This document shows positions 62,209 through 64,000 of a stretch of 64,000 nt of DNA, piece by piece. Source of the DNA: Thermobifida alba (GTDB lineage Bacteria; Actinomycetota; Actinomycetes; Streptosporangiales; Streptosporangiaceae); contig NZ_CP051627.1 in assembly GCF_023208015.1 (NCBI RefSeq), positions 3,640,422 to 3,704,421 on the forward strand, written 5' to 3'. Numbering within the stretch: position 1 is the first letter of the stretch; the number at the start of each line of letters is the position of its first letter. The notes beneath the pieces were generated by a model. It ran no database searches. It had not been told where the DNA came from and saw nothing but the letters and a program-made list of their open reading frames with translations. A program made the position numbers and the translations under genes.

Positions 62209-62916
62209 ATGGACGACCGTCTCGACCAGGTCGGCGACGGTACTTCGCCGCCCGGCGGACTCTCGGAGGACGACCACGGGAAAGAGCCGCCGGACCCCGG
62301 ACCCAAGAAACGTTCCGTGATTCTCCGCGTCCTCTCCGCACTGTTCCGGATCACCGTGACGATTCTCGTGCTCGTCGCACTGGCGATCGTCTTCTCCGTG
62401 TCGGTGCTGCCCCGTGTCACCGGCGCCCAGGCCCTGATCGTGCTCAGCGGCAGCATGGAACCCACCCTCCCGGTCGGCTCGGTGGTGATCGCCGGCCCCG
62501 TGGCGCCCGACGAGGTCGAGGTGGGCGACATCATCACGTTCACCCACGCCGCCCCGGCCCAGACGGAGGTCGCCGAGTCCGCCTCCGCCCCCCTGGTGAC
62601 CCACCGGGTGATCGACGTCGAGACGACCGCCGAGGGCACGTTCTTCCACACCCAGGGGGACGCCAACACGGTCCCCGACGACCCCCCGGTCCCCGCCGCC
62701 GACGTCCAGGGGAGGGTGTGGTACCACATCCCCTACTTCGGCTACGCCCAGCAGGCCCTGGTCCAGGGGCCGACCCTCGTCTACGTTCTGGCCGGTCTGC
62801 TCTTCGTCTTCGGCATCTGGCTGCTCAGCGTGGCGCTCGGCGACGACGAGCCGTCCGACGACGACCGGCCGCGGCCGGTCCCCCCGGTGGCGGGCGGAGG
62901 GGGCGCGTCCCGATGA
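62209..62916 (+). CDS. sipW: SipW-like ER-type signal peptidase I
   Basis: The 235-residue protein has a Pro/Asp-rich cytoplasmic N-terminus (1-35), a membrane helix (about 42-68) and the Ser82 nucleophile (VLSGSMEPTL). It uses His132 (LVTHRVID) rather than Lys, the hallmark of the ER/SipW class. VGDIITFTHAA and GDANTVPDDPP are the next boxes. A second helix (about 185-210) and an acidic tail follow. It should cleave the TasA-like precursors. ATG after GGGGAGAG. The 220-nt upstream gap (61986-62208) is relatively AT-rich with no gene seen. Confidence 0.93.
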   Translation: MDDRLDQVGDGTSPPGGLSEDDHGKEPPDPGPKKRSVILRVLSALFRITVTILVLVALAIVFSVSVLPRVTGAQALIVLSGSMEPTLPVGSVVIAGPVAPDEVEVGDIITFTHAAPAQTEVAESASAPLVTHRVIDVETTAEGTFFHTQGDANTVPDDPPVPAADVQGRVWYHIPYFGYAQQALVQGPTLVYVLAGLLFVFGIWLLSVALGDDEPSDDDRPRPVPPVAGGGGASR

Positions 62917-62956
62917 GCCTTCCCGCTCTGCCCCCGTAGTGAAGGACGGTTGCACC

Positions 62957-64000
62957 GTGCGCAGACTCGTTGTGGAAGCAGGCGTCCTGCTGGCGCTGGT
63001 CATCGGCAGCGCGCTCACGCTCTCCGCCCTGGAGCCCTGGGTCTCGCTGACCTCCGGGGCGATGGCGACCATGGCGATGTTCGCGGCGGCCACCGCGGTG
63101 GCCGCCGGATTCGCCGCCGAACTGGTCACCCGGCTCTCCGAACAGCCCTCGCTGCGCCGGATCGCGGCCGCGATGATGCTCTACGGCATGGTGGTCATCC
63201 CCCCACGGCCTCGGGGCTGGCCGCCGCCACCGTCGACACCATCGTGGTGGCCACGATCCGGCACACCGGCACGCTGCTGACGATCGGTCTGCTGCTGCTC
63301 GCGGTGGTCCCCTTCGACCGGCCCCGCCCCTGGCCGATGCGTCCGCTGCGGACGCCGGCGACCGGTCTGCGCGGCCTGTTCGTCGCAACGGTGTGCTCCC
63401 TGGCCGCGGGGGCGGTCGCCGCGGTGTTCCCCGAAACCGCCCACCTGGTGGTCCGCTCGCCCTTCCTGCTCTACGGCGCCGCGCTGCTGTGGCTGCACGT
63501 CGCGTTGACGACCCTGGTGACGGGACTGCTGCGGCGGCACCGCATGCGGGTGTGGACCGGTTTCGGACAGCTCGCCATCGTCCTGGGGCACGCGCCCCGG
63601 TTCTGGAGCGGCGACCCGCTGCTGTACTCGCCGCTGCTGGTCCCGGCGATCCGCGCGCTGGGCACGACCCTGGTCCTGCTGGCCGTGCTCCAGGTCGCCT
63701 ACCGGACCTACCAGCGGTTCCACCTCGACCGGGAGCGACTCGCCAAGGCCGAGGCCGAGGCCGTCGAGGCACGCGAGCGGCTGTCGACGCAGGCGCACGA
63801 ACTCCGCAACGCCCTGGCCGGGGTGGACGGCGCGGCGCAGCTGCTCACCATGGACGACCCGGAAGGGAGGGTCGACCGCGCCGCCCTGCGCGCCGCGCTG
63901 TCGGCGGAACTGAACCGGATGCGGGCCATGCTGTCCCCGCAGTCGGAGCAGAACCGCCAGGAGCGGACCCGGCTCCGGCCGCTGCTGGAGCAGCTGGTGC
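62957..64000 (+). pseudogene. sensor histidine kinase, frameshifted here and truncated by the window
   Basis: Starting at a GTG, the reading continues 80 codons of membrane helices and then leaves frame at a run of six C (about 63198-63204). The continuation (from 63211, frame -1) is open to the window end. It encodes about five more helices, AKAEAEAVEARERLSTQAHE and the H-box-like AHELRNALAGVDGAAQLL. One inserted C would restore a single kinase gene, so this is either a real frameshift or a sequencing error. It may regulate the surface locus next to it. The catalytic domain is beyond the window. Confidence 0.6.

Overview
The window is chromosomal DNA of a high-GC Gram-positive actinomycete. 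Evidence: GC-saturated third codon positions, GTG and TTG starts, many 4-nt GTGA start/stop overlaps, a mycothiol-dependent maleylpyruvate isomerase-type protein, Lsr2, DUF3151, a SigE-type ECF sigma factor and a perfect actinobacterial SOS box. The gene set is compatible with the Nocardiopsis/Thermobifida group, but that is inference. No phage, insertion sequence or CRISPR array was seen.

Layout. 1-13.6 kb is accessory: a partial xenobiotic-type glutathione transferase homologue, DUF4383 and NmrA/DUF2867 proteins, an MMPL transporter, a thiol-transferase-like protein, a hydrolase, a Uma2 nuclease, a PutP symporter, a translationally coupled CPBP protease/histidine kinase/response regulator operon and an SPFH-like lipoprotein. 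13.8-18 kb is nrdA-nrdB. The small subunit has the Phe-for-Tyr signature of class Ic ribonucleotide reductase, and two candidate NrdR boxes lie upstream. 18-23.5 kb holds VOC, AraC, TPR, NYN-domain and CutA proteins and pyrE. 23.6-34.9 kb is a housekeeping block: class II aldolase, DUF3151, purA, purD, purB, purC, a MurA-type enolpyruvyl transferase, an unusual multidomain regulator and hisC.

35-43 kb has a lipoprotein, a perfect LexA site in front of a 29-codon ORF, a MauE-like membrane protein coupled to a cysteine-rich beta-barrel protein, an ECF sigma factor and tRNA-Ser(GCT). A roughly 1-kb leader of falling GC then precedes two overlapping P450 genes, the first lacking the ExxR motif (CYP157-like) and the second CYP154-like; lsr2 follows with an AT-rich upstream region. 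43-55.9 kb carries PPOX and MftD-like flavoproteins (the latter without other mycofactocin genes), SRPBCC, thioesterase and AlkZ-like proteins, the phosphoketolase/acetate kinase pair, an SDR, two membrane proteins, a half-length aldehyde dehydrogenase and a GlsB-type membrane protein.

56-64 kb is the most distinctive region: a surface-structure locus. It has an LPXTG choice-of-anchor protein, three tandem TasA-like proteins with SipW-type signal peptides, a Pro/Ser-rich exported protein, a TasA-like protein ending in an LAXTG sorting signal, an ER-type (Ser/His) SipW signal peptidase and a sensor kinase that is frameshifted here. Three transcription units share an element I have not seen described, TTTGG-N-GATG followed 18 nt later by GGCAG. 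Two copies are back to back in the divergent intergenic region and one precedes the LPXTG gene. This points to a co-regulated fibre or surface-layer system in which SipW processes TasA-like subunits and sortases anchor the tips or bases.
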